A stretch of DNA of 24,938 nucleotides from an uncultured Oscillospiraceae bacterium (lineage in GTDB: Bacteria > Bacillota > Clostridia > Oscillospirales > Acutalibacteraceae), in the NCBI GenBank assembly GCA_900546735.1, contig URDW01000010.1:1-24938 (forward strand), read 5' to 3'. Below are positions 1 through 8,348 of the stretch, in pieces. Every line of letters starts with the position of its first letter. Positions within the stretch are counted from its first letter, which is position 1. A program made the position numbers and the translations under genes. Below the pieces are notes generated by a model. It did no database searches. It saw only the letters and a list, made by a program, of their open reading frames with translations, and was not told where the DNA came from.

Positions 1-12
1 GCGGGTGAGAAG

Positions 13-1062
13 ATGAATAGAAGAATTTCCAAAACGGTTCAGGTCGGCGGCGTGCCGCTTGGCGGCGGGCACGATGTGGTCGTGCAGTCCATGCTGAACG
101 TACCTTCTACAGACATTGCGGGCAGCGTGGCACAGGCCAAGGCGCTGGCCGCTGCCGGCTGCGGCATTCTGCGCTTTGCCATACCCGACAAAGCGGCGCT
201 CGATCTGATCGAGCCGATCAAAGAGGCGGTCAATATCCCGCTTGTTGCAGATATTCATTTTGATTACCGTCTGGCGCTCGGCGCGGCGGAACGGGGCATA
301 GACAAGATCCGCATCAATCCCGGCAATATCGGTGATGAATCGCGTGTCAAGGCAGTGGCCGACTGCTGCAAAAGCCGCGGCATCCCGATCCGCATCGGCG
401 TCAATTCCGGCTCGCTCGAGAAAGAAATTCTGAGCAAATACGGCGAACCGAATGCGCAGGCGCTGGTAGAATCGGCGCTTTATCACGCCTCTTTGCTTGA
501 AAAGTTTGATTTTGACGATATTGTTATTTCCATCAAAAGTTCCAATGTACACACAATGATCGCGGCTTATGAGCTGGCCGCTGAAAAGTGCAATTATCCG
601 CTGCACCTCGGTGTGACCGAAGCCGGTACCGAGCATATGGGTCTTATCAAGTCGGCCATCGGCATCGGTTCGCTTCTGGCGCACGGCATCGGTGATACGA
701 TCCGCGTCAGCCTGACGGCCGACCCGGTGCAGGAAATTTTTGCTGCGTTCGACATTTTAAAGGCGCTCGACATGAAAAAAGACGCCCCTTACCTGATCAG
801 CTGCCCCACCTGCGGGCGCACGCGCATCGATCTGGTCGGCCTTGCCCATCAGGTGGAGGAACGGCTGAAGAATGTGCATAAGCCCATCAAGGTGGCCGTT
901 ATGGGCTGTGTGGTCAACGGCCCAGGCGAGGCGAAAGAGGCCGATGTGGGCATTGCCGGCGGCGACGGCTGCGGCATTATTTTCAAAAAGGGTCAGGTGC
1001 TGCGCAAAGTGCCGGAGGAATCCCTTTTAGACGAACTGATGAAAGAGATTGATAAACTGTAA
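13..1062 (+). CDS. ispG: 4-hydroxy-3-methylbut-2-enyl diphosphate synthase (IspG/GcpE)
   Basis: IspG catalyses the reductive ring opening of methylerythritol cyclodiphosphate to HMBPP, the penultimate step of the MEP isoprenoid pathway, in the cytoplasm using a [4Fe-4S] cluster. The 349-residue protein has the family length and layout: an N-terminal TIM-barrel half (VGGVPLGGG at 11-19, VADIHFD at 78-84, KIRINPGNIG at 98-107) and a C-terminal cluster domain. The cluster cysteines are visible as CPTCGR (C264, C267) and MGCVVNGPGE (C299), with the conserved acidic residue E306. The start at ATG 13 matches the usual N-terminus; a GGTGAG lies only 3 nt upstream, so initiation may be coupled to an upstream gene cut off by the window edge. 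In many Clostridia the preceding genes are dxr and rseP (known context; not visible here). Its stop overlaps the polC start (TAATG). Confidence 0.97.
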   Translation: MNRRISKTVQVGGVPLGGGHDVVVQSMLNVPSTDIAGSVAQAKALAAAGCGILRFAIPDKAALDLIEPIKEAVNIPLVADIHFDYRLALGAAERGIDKIRINPGNIGDESRVKAVADCCKSRGIPIRIGVNSGSLEKEILSKYGEPNAQALVESALYHASLLEKFDFDDIVISIKSSNVHTMIAAYELAAEKCNYPLHLGVTEAGTEHMGLIKSAIGIGSLLAHGIGDTIRVSLTADPVQEIFAAFDILKALDMKKDAPYLISCPTCGRTRIDLVGLAHQVEERLKNVHKPIKVAVMGCVVNGPGEAKEADVGIAGGDGCGIIFKKGQVLRKVPEESLLDELMKEIDKL

Positions 1063-4000
1063 TGTATGCAATGAAAGACCTTTTCCCGTCTGTCAGCGGC
1101 TGTGCGCCGCTGGACACATGCGGCATTTCGCAAATGAACGTGTCGCGCCAGAAACGGCGGGTGGAGATAAAAACCGAGTCGAAGGAAAGAATTTCGCACG
1201 ACCTGCTCAGCCGGGTGGAAGCAAAACTCTGTGAAGACTACGGCCTGAGCGCAGTGGATATTCAGGTGTCTTACAGCAGCGCCTGCTTTAACGAGGCTGC
1301 GCTGGACGATATTCTGCACTGCTTTTGCAAGGCGTATCCGCAGCTTTGCGGCTTTTTTGACAATGTCAAGATGGAGCTGGACATGGGCCGGCAGACGCTG
1401 CAGCTGCATTTGCAGCAGGGCGGGCTCGACCTTTTACGCGCGAAAAAATGCGAAGAATTTTTAGCGCAGAAGATTCAGGAAATGTTTGGCCTCTCTCTTG
1501 CCGTTACGCTGGTGGAGGACGGCAAGCTTGACCTGGAGGCGGTCGTGCGCGCCAAGCAGCGCGAAACAGTGCGTGAGGCACCGAATAAGCAGGCTGACAC
1601 ATACGAGCCCCATATTCTGATGGAGGGCATGCCGCTTTATGAGGACTCTATACATATGCTTTACGGCCGCAAGCTGCGTGAAAAGCCGAAGCCGATGGAG
1701 CAGGTCAAACCGGACGACGGCATCGTCACCGTCTGGGGCGATGTGCTGCACACCGAAGTTGTCACAACGCGCCGCGGCCGTTATAAAATCTTGAACTTTG
1801 ACATTTCCGACCTGACTTCTTCCATTACCTGTAAAATGTTTATGGAGGGGGATGAGGCCGACAATTTTGAAAAAAAATTAAAGCAGGCCGGCACGGTCAT
1901 TGCCGCCGGCCGTTATATGCTTGACTCTTTTGCCAACGAAATGACCCTGCAGCCGTTTTCCGTAGCCAGCGTGAAAAAAACGCAGAAGATGGACACCGCT
2001 GCTGAAAAGCGCGTGGAACTGCATCTGCATACCTCGCTTTCGGAAATGGACGGTATCTCCAGCCCGACGGCGCTTGTCAAGCGTGCAGCCGCGTGGGGCC
2101 ATAAGGCGGTCGCCATCACCGACCACGGCGTCGTGCAGGCGCTGCCCGAGGCGTATGCCGCCGGTAAAGCGGCCGGTATCAAGGTCATTCTCGGTATGGA
2201 AGGCTATTTGGTGGACGACGAAAAATACCCCAACTTCATGCAGATGAAGCTGAAGGATTTTGTGCGCAACCATATTATTTTCCTGATTCAGAACAAAGAG
2301 GGGCGCAAAACGCTTTACAAGCACATTTCCGCCTCTAACGTGCAGTATTTTAAAAACCGGCCGCTGATCCCCAAATCGGCGCTGAAGGCGCACCGCAACG
2401 GCATTCTGATCGGCTCTGCCTGTGAGCAGGGCGAGGTCTACCAGGCCATTGTACATAAGGCAGACGACGCGACGGTGAAAGAGATCGCTTCCTTTTACGA
2501 TTATCTGGAGATCCAGCCGAATGGCAACAACGCGTTTATGATCCGCTCGGACAAGGACCTTTATGCCGATATCCGCGGGGAAGAGGATCTGAACGACATC
2601 AACCGCCGCATTGTGCGCATTGCCGACGAGCTCGGCAAAATGACCGTGGCGACCGGCGACGTGCATTTTCTCAATGAAACGGACGCCAAGTTCCGCGCCA
2701 TCATTATGGACAGCAAGGGCTTTGACGATGCCGACATGCAGGCGCCGCTTTATTTCAAAACAACGGATGAGATGCTGCAGGAATTTGCCTATTTCGGCGA
2801 CCGCGCCAAAGAATTTGTCGTGGACAACCCGGCAAAAATCGCCGACATGATCGAAGACGACCTGCCGCCGATCCCGCCCGGCACGTTCCAGCCGCACATC
2901 GACGGCGCCGAACAGGAACTGACCGACATCTGCTGGCAGCGTGCCAAAGAGATGTACGGCGAGGATCTGCCGGAACTTGTGTCCACCCGTCTGCAAAAAG
3001 AACTGGATTCTATTATAAAGCACGGCTATGCCGTTTTGTATGTTATCGCCAAGCGGCTTGTGCACCGGTCTGAGGAACTCGGTTATCTGGTCGGTTCGCG
3101 TGGTTCGGTCGGTTCGTCTTTCGTGGCGCACATGGCCGGTATATCTGAGGTAAATCCGCTTGCTCCGCACTATGTGTGCCCAAGCTGTAAGCACAGTGAG
3201 TTTATTCTGGACGGCAGCTACGGTTCCGGCTTTGACCTGCCGCCGAAAAACTGCCCGCACTGCGGCACGCCGATGAACCGCGACGGCCACGAGATCCCGT
3301 TTGAAACGTTCCTGGGCTTTGACGGCGACAAAGAGCCGGATATCGACCTGAACTTCTCCGGCGACTGCCAGAGCCAGATCCATAAATTTACGGAAGAACT
3401 GTTCGGCAAGACCCATGTGTTTAAAGCCGGTACGATCGCCACCGTGGCCGATAAAACGGCTTACGGCTATGTGAAAAAGTACCTGGAAAAGCGCGGCATC
3501 ACCGTCAGCCGGGCAGAGGAAAACCGCCTGACAGCCGGCTGCACCGGCATCAAGCGCACCACGGGGCAGCACCCCGGCGGCATGGTCGTTGTGCCCAGCG
3601 AGTATGATGTGGAAGATTTTACGCCCATTCAGTACCCATCGAACGACGCGTCCAAGGGCACGCTGACCACGCATTACGACTTTAAAAACTCGCTGCATGA
3701 CACGCTTTTAAAGCTGGACGAGCTCGGCCACGATGTGCCGACGCTTTATAAGTTTTTGGAGGATGCGACCGGCATCCCGGTCATGCAGGTCGATCTTTGC
3801 GACCCGCAGCTTTATAAGCTGATCACCTCCACCGAACCGCTCGGCGTTACGCCTGAAGACATTGGTTGCCCGACCGGCACGCTGTCGATCCCGGAAATGG
3901 GCACCGGCTTTGTGGTCGGTATGCTGACGGAAGCACAGCCCAAAACTTTTTCTGACCTTTTGCAGATCTCCGGCCTTTCCCACGGCACCGACGTGTGGCT

Positions 4001-4772
4001 CGGCAACGCGCAGGAACTGATCAAAAACGGCACCTGCGACATCTCCGAGGTTATCGGTACGCGTGACAGCATTATGACCTACCTGCTGCACAAGGGCATG
4101 GAGCCGAAAACGGCGTTTAATATCATGGAGATCGTGCGTAAGGGCAAAGCCCCCGCTAAACTGACTGAGGAACTGCAGGCCGATATGCGCGCCCATAATG
4201 TGGAAGAGTGGTATATCGACTCCTGTATGAAGATCAAGTACATGTTCCCGAAAGCGCACGCTGCTGCTTACGTCATTGCAGCGCTGCGCCTTGGCTGGTA
4301 TAAAATCTACTATCCGGTCGAATACTACAGCGCATTCTTTACGGTGCGCGGCGGCGATCTGGATGCACCTACGGCGCTGCGCGGCAAAGCCGCCGTGCGC
4401 GCGCGTATTGAGGAGATCAATAAAAATCAAAATGCAACGGCCAAAGAGCAGGACACGGCCACCGTTTTGCAGATCGTTAACGAGATGCTGGCACGCGGCA
4501 TTGCATTTCTGCCGGTCGACATCTATAAGTCCGATTCCCGTGTGTATAAGATCGAAGACGGCAAGATCCGTTTGCCGTTCGGTGCGATCAGCGGCATCGG
4601 TGAAAACGCGGCGAAAGCGATCGCGGCCGCCCGCGATGACGGCAACGGCGACTTCGTCTCCTGTGACGACCTGATGGAGCGTGCTCACATCGGCAAATCC
4701 ACGGTGGACTCGCTGCGCGAACTCGGCGCGCTTGGCGATATGCCGGAATCTAGCCAGATCTCCTTTTTCTGA
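1062..4772 (+). CDS. polC: DNA polymerase III alpha subunit, PolC type, lacking the inserted proofreading exonuclease domain
   Basis: PolC is the essential leading-strand replicase of Bacillota. Seen in the 1236 residues, in order: N-terminal domain (about 1-210), OB fold (about 220-305), PHP domain (about 317-540), then the polymerase core. The core carries the PolC zinc site CPSC (C706, C709) and CPHC (C731, C734), the catalytic PDIDLNFS (759-766), LKLDELGHD (883-891), FPKAHAAAY near 1065 and a C-terminal clamp-binding motif QISFF. Typical PolC has about 1430-1450 residues because a DEDDh exonuclease (DVETTG motif) interrupts the PHP domain. Here the PHP strand LVDD (383-386) runs through a linker of about 17 residues straight into NHIIFLIQ (403-410), which aligns with the segment normally found after the exonuclease. 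No DxETTG motif occurs anywhere in the protein. The frame is continuous and both flanks look native, so this is a domain absence rather than a frameshift. The start overlaps the ispG stop by one base; an alternative in-frame ATG lies at 1071. Confidence 0.96.
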   Translation: MYAMKDLFPSVSGCAPLDTCGISQMNVSRQKRRVEIKTESKERISHDLLSRVEAKLCEDYGLSAVDIQVSYSSACFNEAALDDILHCFCKAYPQLCGFFDNVKMELDMGRQTLQLHLQQGGLDLLRAKKCEEFLAQKIQEMFGLSLAVTLVEDGKLDLEAVVRAKQRETVREAPNKQADTYEPHILMEGMPLYEDSIHMLYGRKLREKPKPMEQVKPDDGIVTVWGDVLHTEVVTTRRGRYKILNFDISDLTSSITCKMFMEGDEADNFEKKLKQAGTVIAAGRYMLDSFANEMTLQPFSVASVKKTQKMDTAAEKRVELHLHTSLSEMDGISSPTALVKRAAAWGHKAVAITDHGVVQALPEAYAAGKAAGIKVILGMEGYLVDDEKYPNFMQMKLKDFVRNHIIFLIQNKEGRKTLYKHISASNVQYFKNRPLIPKSALKAHRNGILIGSACEQGEVYQAIVHKADDATVKEIASFYDYLEIQPNGNNAFMIRSDKDLYADIRGEEDLNDINRRIVRIADELGKMTVATGDVHFLNETDAKFRAIIMDSKGFDDADMQAPLYFKTTDEMLQEFAYFGDRAKEFVVDNPAKIADMIEDDLPPIPPGTFQPHIDGAEQELTDICWQRAKEMYGEDLPELVSTRLQKELDSIIKHGYAVLYVIAKRLVHRSEELGYLVGSRGSVGSSFVAHMAGISEVNPLAPHYVCPSCKHSEFILDGSYGSGFDLPPKNCPHCGTPMNRDGHEIPFETFLGFDGDKEPDIDLNFSGDCQSQIHKFTEELFGKTHVFKAGTIATVADKTAYGYVKKYLEKRGITVSRAEENRLTAGCTGIKRTTGQHPGGMVVVPSEYDVEDFTPIQYPSNDASKGTLTTHYDFKNSLHDTLLKLDELGHDVPTLYKFLEDATGIPVMQVDLCDPQLYKLITSTEPLGVTPEDIGCPTGTLSIPEMGTGFVVGMLTEAQPKTFSDLLQISGLSHGTDVWLGNAQELIKNGTCDISEVIGTRDSIMTYLLHKGMEPKTAFNIMEIVRKGKAPAKLTEELQADMRAHNVEEWYIDSCMKIKYMFPKAHAAAYVIAALRLGWYKIYYPVEYYSAFFTVRGGDLDAPTALRGKAAVRARIEEINKNQNATAKEQDTATVLQIVNEMLARGIAFLPVDIYKSDSRVYKIEDGKIRLPFGAISGIGENAAKAIAAARDDGNGDFVSCDDLMERAHIGKSTVDSLRELGALGDMPESSQISFF

Positions 4773-4776
4773 GAAC

Positions 4777-4805
4777 TTGACAGATTCTGTTTCATGTGGT
4801 AGCAT
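4777..4805 (+). promoter_or_regulatory. Predicted sigma-A promoter of the his operon
   Basis: TTGACA at 4777-4782 (perfect -35), a 17-nt spacer, and TAGCAT at 4800-4805 as a -10 with four of six consensus matches. It begins five bases after the polC stop and lies 43 nt upstream of the hisZG start. No terminator separates polC from it, so some read-through from polC is possible. The -10 is the first unit of the 8-bp repeats annotated separately. Confidence 0.6.
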
Positions 4806-4831
4806 AGTAGCACATTAGCGCATTAAAGTAC
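4800..4831 (+). promoter_or_regulatory. Iterated 8-bp operator-like repeats overlapping the his promoter -10
   Basis: Four contiguous 8-bp units can be read: TAGCATAG (4800), TAGCACAT (4808), TAGCGCAT (4816) and a degenerate TAAAGTAC (4824). The middle two differ at one position. They cover the predicted -10 and the start-site region, where a bound repressor would block transcription. TrpR-family regulators bind half-sites spaced 8 bp apart, and a TrpR-like protein (YerC/HisR) has been linked to his genes in Bacillota, so a HisR-type operator is a reasonable inference. No regulator gene is present in the window. Confidence 0.5.
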
Positions 4832-4847
4832 CAGGAGAACATTTTTT

Positions 4848-6467
4848 ATGAAAAGATATTCCAAAATCACCCCCGAGGGCACGCGCGACTTCCTCTTTGA
4901 GGAAAGCGAACAGAAGATCCGCGTGGAAAACGCGATCACCTCTGTGTTTGAAGCGCATGCCTATAAAAAGGTCATTACCCCCACGATCGAATTTTTCGAC
5001 GTGTTTGACAGCGACAACACCGGTATACTGCCGGAGGATATGTACAAGCTGTCGGACAGCCGCGGCCGTTTGACGGTGCTGCGCCCGGATAACACGGCGC
5101 CGATCGCGCGCATGGTGGCCACAAGGCTTGGCAAAAACGATTTTCCGGTGCGGCTTTACTACAACCAAAATGTATTCGTCCGCAACAAAAGCCTGTCCGG
5201 CCGCATGAACGAGATCAGCCAGTGCGGCATTGAGCTGATCGGCGAAGGCGGCAGCGAAAGCGACATGGAGGTGCTTGCCCTTGCGGCTGAGACGATGCAC
5301 GCCTGCTCGCCCGAAGCGTTTCGTATCGAGCTTGGACATGCCGGCTTTTTCAACGCCGTGCTTGATCGTATGCAGCTGGATGTGCACACGCGCGAAGACA
5401 TCTGCCGCCTGATCGAGTCCAAAAATTATGCGGCGCTCGGCGACCTGCTTGACCGCCTGCCGGACAGCAGCGAGAAAGAACTGCTGCAAAAACTGCCGCG
5501 CCTTTTCGGCGGACGCGAAGTGTTTGCAACGGCGCGCAGCCTTTACCGCGGCACGGCCGCGCTGGCCTGTCTGGATGCCCTGGAGCGCCTTTATGATGAA
5601 CTGCTGCAAAAGGGCTTGCAGGATGTGGTCTCGATCGATCTTGGCCTTGTCAACCGCAGCAATTACTACACCGGCGTTATCTTCCGCGGCTATACGGTCG
5701 GCACCGGCCACACGGTGCTTTCCGGCGGGCGTTACGACAACCTGCTCGGCACGTTCGGCTGTGATGCGCCGGCCATCGGCTTTGGCGTAGACGTTACCGC
5801 CATGTGTACCGCGCTTTGTGAAAAAATCAATATTGACCGCCCGGTGCGCATTGCACTGACGAAAGGCCGGCTCGAAAAGTCGTCTGTCTCGCTGTTCAAG
5901 ACCATGGGGCTTGACACCGGCGAGCTGGAAAATAAAGGCCGCCGGCTGATCCTGCCGGTCGACCGGTATGAGGCGGTGCTCGCAAAAGCACCGGATGTGA
6001 TCACTTATGTGGAACACGGCGTGTGCGACATCGGCATTGTCGGCAAGGACACGATCGCTGAACATGCAAGCGCATTTTTTGAGGTGCTCGATCTGGATAT
6101 CGGCAAGTGCCGTTTTGCACTGGCCTGCCCGAAAGGCACCGACTTTTTCAGCGGCTATAAGCGCAAGGTCATTGCCTCTAAATACCCGAAAGTGGCCTCC
6201 ACTTATTTTGAAAGCATCGGCATGGATGTGGACATCATCAAAATCGAGGGCAGCGTGGAGCTTGCGCCGCTGCTCGGTCTTGCCGACGGCATTGTGGACA
6301 TTGTAGAGACCGGTTCCACATTAAAGGAAAACGGGCTGGAAATCGTGCGCGAGATCATGCCGATCTCTGCCCGCGTGATCGTAAATATGGCGTCTATGAA
6401 GCTGCGCAAGGCAGAGATCGAAGAATTCTTGCAGGATCTTGCCTGTGCCAGCCAGGTGACGGAGTAG
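4848..6467 (+). CDS. hisZG: HisZ-HisG fusion: ATP phosphoribosyltransferase regulatory and short-form catalytic subunits in one chain
   Basis: The protein catalyses the first step of histidine synthesis (ATP + PRPP to phosphoribosyl-ATP). Residues 1 to about 325 are HisZ, the histidyl-tRNA-synthetase-like regulatory subunit: TPEGTRDFLFEE (8-19), LRPDNTAPIAR (78-88), GLVNRSNYYTGVIF (266-279) and SGGRYDNLLG (292-301). After a short linker, residues 332-533 are a complete short-form HisG: RIALTKGRLE (334-343), CDIGIVGKDTI (393-403) and the PRPP-binding DIVETGSTLKEN (484-495), with no C-terminal ACT-like domain. Short HisG normally needs a separate HisZ partner in a hetero-octamer; here both are covalently joined with no stop or frameshift. 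The ATG is preceded by AGGAGA at 4832-4837, about 10 nt upstream. It heads the his run. Loss of a stop codon between adjacent hisZ and hisG genes is the simplest origin (inference). Confidence 0.95.
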   Translation: MKRYSKITPEGTRDFLFEESEQKIRVENAITSVFEAHAYKKVITPTIEFFDVFDSDNTGILPEDMYKLSDSRGRLTVLRPDNTAPIARMVATRLGKNDFPVRLYYNQNVFVRNKSLSGRMNEISQCGIELIGEGGSESDMEVLALAAETMHACSPEAFRIELGHAGFFNAVLDRMQLDVHTREDICRLIESKNYAALGDLLDRLPDSSEKELLQKLPRLFGGREVFATARSLYRGTAALACLDALERLYDELLQKGLQDVVSIDLGLVNRSNYYTGVIFRGYTVGTGHTVLSGGRYDNLLGTFGCDAPAIGFGVDVTAMCTALCEKINIDRPVRIALTKGRLEKSSVSLFKTMGLDTGELENKGRRLILPVDRYEAVLAKAPDVITYVEHGVCDIGIVGKDTIAEHASAFFEVLDLDIGKCRFALACPKGTDFFSGYKRKVIASKYPKVASTYFESIGMDVDIIKIEGSVELAPLLGLADGIVDIVETGSTLKENGLEIVREIMPISARVIVNMASMKLRKAEIEEFLQDLACASQVTE

Positions 6468-6478
6468 GAGTGTACAAA

Positions 6479-7762
6479 ATGAAGATCATCAAAGCAAACG
6501 GCAAAAACGAATATGAGCTGCTGCGCCAGCTGAAAGCACGCAGCAGCGAAACAGACCAGAAAGTGACCGATGTCGTCAACGATATCATCGCAAATGTACG
6601 CAGGTTCGGCGACGAGGCAGTGCGCGAGTATACGATGCGCTTTGACGGCCGTCTGCCCAAACAGACCGTGCTTGAAAAGGAAGATCTGGCGGTCTATCTG
6701 GACGAGGCCGACGAGTCGTTTAAACAGGCGCTTTTGCATGCGGCGGAAAACATCCGCGATTTTCACGCGCGTCAGGTGCAGCAAAGCTGGATGACCACAA
6801 AGAAAAGCGGCGTGGTGCTTGGCCAGCGCATCCGCGGCCTGCACCGTGTGGGCATTTATGTGCCCGGCGGTACAGCGGCGTACCCGTCGTCTGTTTTGAT
6901 GAACGCCATTCCGGCCAAAATCGCCGGCGTGGGCGAGATCGTTATGGTCACGCCGCCCGGGAAAGACGGCCAGCCGAACCCGGCCATTATGGCGGCTGCG
7001 GCCGTTGCCGGCGTCGACCGCGTGTTTCAGATCGGCGGCGCGCAGGCTGTGGCGGCGCTCGCTTACGGTACGGATACGGTGCCGAAAGTGGACAAGATCG
7101 TCGGCCCCGGCAACATTTTTGTGGCCACGGCGAAGCGCCTGCTTTACGGTACGGTCGATATAGACATGATCGCCGGCCCGAGCGAGATCCTGATCGTTGC
7201 CGACGAAACGGCCCAGGCGCCGTTTTTGGCGGCAGACCTGATGAGCCAGGCCGAACACGACCCGATGGCGAGCGCCGTTTTGATCACGACTTCTGAAAAT
7301 CTGGCCAGGGCAACGGTGCGCGAGATCGAGCGCCAGGTCAAATATTTGGAGCGTCAGGAGATCATAGAGCGCTCCTTAAACGATTATGGCCAGATCATTG
7401 TGTGCGACACGATCCGGCAGGCGCTGGCGTTTGCCGATGAGTTTGCGCCGGAGCATTTGGAGCTTTGCGTGGAAAACCCGCTGTTTTATGTGGGGCTTGT
7501 GGACAATGCCGGGTCTGTTTTCCTCGGCAATTACAGCCCGGAACCGCTCGGCGACTACTATGCAGGCCCCAACCATGTTTTGCCGACCAGCGGCACGGCG
7601 CGTTATTTCTCGCCGCTGTCGGTCGACAGTTTTCTGAAAAAATCCAGTTTCATCTATTATACGGGCGAAGAGCTTTCCAAGGCGCGCAGGGACATTCAGT
7701 GCCTGGCCGAGGCCGAGGGGCTGACGGCGCACGCCAACAGCATCAAAGTCCGTTTTGAGTAA
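6479..7762 (+). CDS. hisD: Histidinol dehydrogenase (HisD)
   Basis: HisD is a zinc enzyme that oxidises L-histidinol to L-histidine in two NAD-dependent steps, the last two reactions of the pathway. The 427 residues show the family blocks: GIYVPGGTAAYPSS (125-138), KIVGPGNIFVATAK (206-219), AGPSE (232-236), SQAEHD (256-261), the catalytic DEFAPEHLE (320-328) and YAGPNHVLPTSGTARY (361-376). Length matches the usual roughly 430 residues. I chose ATG 6479 because GGAG at 6467-6470 lies 8 nt upstream; the in-frame GTG at 6470 would overlap that ribosome-binding site. The gene follows hisZG by 11 nt and ends at hisB's ribosome-binding site. Confidence 0.96.
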   Translation: MKIIKANGKNEYELLRQLKARSSETDQKVTDVVNDIIANVRRFGDEAVREYTMRFDGRLPKQTVLEKEDLAVYLDEADESFKQALLHAAENIRDFHARQVQQSWMTTKKSGVVLGQRIRGLHRVGIYVPGGTAAYPSSVLMNAIPAKIAGVGEIVMVTPPGKDGQPNPAIMAAAAVAGVDRVFQIGGAQAVAALAYGTDTVPKVDKIVGPGNIFVATAKRLLYGTVDIDMIAGPSEILIVADETAQAPFLAADLMSQAEHDPMASAVLITTSENLARATVREIERQVKYLERQEIIERSLNDYGQIIVCDTIRQALAFADEFAPEHLELCVENPLFYVGLVDNAGSVFLGNYSPEPLGDYYAGPNHVLPTSGTARYFSPLSVDSFLKKSSFIYYTGEELSKARRDIQCLAEAEGLTAHANSIKVRFE

Positions 7763-7772
7763 GGAGCATACT

Positions 7773-8348
7773 ATGAGAAGCGCAACGGTTGAACGAAACA
7801 CAAAAGAAACGCAGATCCATGTGGAACTGAATCTGGACGGCGGCGCCGTAGAGGTGTCTACCGGCATCGGCTTTTTTGACCATATGCTAACGGCGTTCGG
7901 CGTGCACGGCGGTTTTGGCCTAAAGGTCATCGTGCGCGGCGATTTGCAGGTGGACACGCACCACACGGTGGAGGACACCGGCATTGCGCTTGGCCGTGCG
8001 TTTCACGAGGCGCTCGGCGACTTTTCCGGCATTACGCGCTACGGCACGTTTTTTGTGCCGATGGATGAAAGCCTTGCCATGTGCAGCCTGGACCTCTCCA
8101 ACCGTCCGTTTCTTGTGTTTGACGCCGATTTTCTGCAGGAGCGCTGCGGCAGCTATGAAACGTGCTGTACCGAGGAGTTTTTCCGCGCTTTTGCTGTAAA
8201 CGGCGGCATTACGCTGCACGCCAAGCTGCTTTACGGCACCAATGCGCACCACGCGATCGAGGCGCTTTTTAAAGCGCTGGCACACGCCATGCACACGGCC
8301 TGCACACCGGCCGGTAAGGATGTGCTCTCCACGAAAGGGGTGCTCTGA
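7773..8348 (+). CDS. hisB: Imidazoleglycerol-phosphate dehydratase (HisB)
   Basis: HisB dehydrates imidazole glycerol phosphate to imidazole acetol phosphate using a di-manganese centre. The 191-residue protein is the monofunctional form without a histidinol-phosphatase domain. The two related halves each carry metal-binding histidines: FFDHMLTAFGVHG (34-46), DTHHTVEDTGIALG (61-74) and NAHHAIEALFKALA (157-170). ATG 7773 is preceded by a strong AAGGAG at 7761-7766 that overlaps the hisD stop; an upstream in-frame TTG at 7755 lies before this site and is unlikely. The stop overlaps the hisA start (TGATG). Confidence 0.96.
   Translation: MRSATVERNTKETQIHVELNLDGGAVEVSTGIGFFDHMLTAFGVHGGFGLKVIVRGDLQVDTHHTVEDTGIALGRAFHEALGDFSGITRYGTFFVPMDESLAMCSLDLSNRPFLVFDADFLQERCGSYETCCTEEFFRAFAVNGGITLHAKLLYGTNAHHAIEALFKALAHAMHTACTPAGKDVLSTKGVL

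Noticed and set aside
2200..2270. Loss of the PolC exonuclease explained by a frameshift or local assembly deletion
   Set aside because: The frame is continuous, the joining linker is not simply the two ends of the normal sequence, and no exonuclease motif appears in other frames nearby. An assembly cause is not excluded but is less likely.
1878..3698. Long open frame of about 600 codons on the minus strand within polC
   Set aside because: It lies wholly antisense to clearly conserved PolC sequence and has no recognisable domain. GC-rich codon usage on the + strand leaves such frames open by chance.
4773..4847. T-box or histidine leader-peptide attenuator before hisZG
   Set aside because: The leader is only about 75 nt including the promoter. 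There is no T-box sequence, no antiterminator or terminator pair and no His-codon-rich small frame.
4815..6065. Minus-strand open frame of about 416 codons opposite hisZG
   Set aside because: Low-complexity basic composition, no family features and a fully conserved gene on the other strand; a shadow frame.
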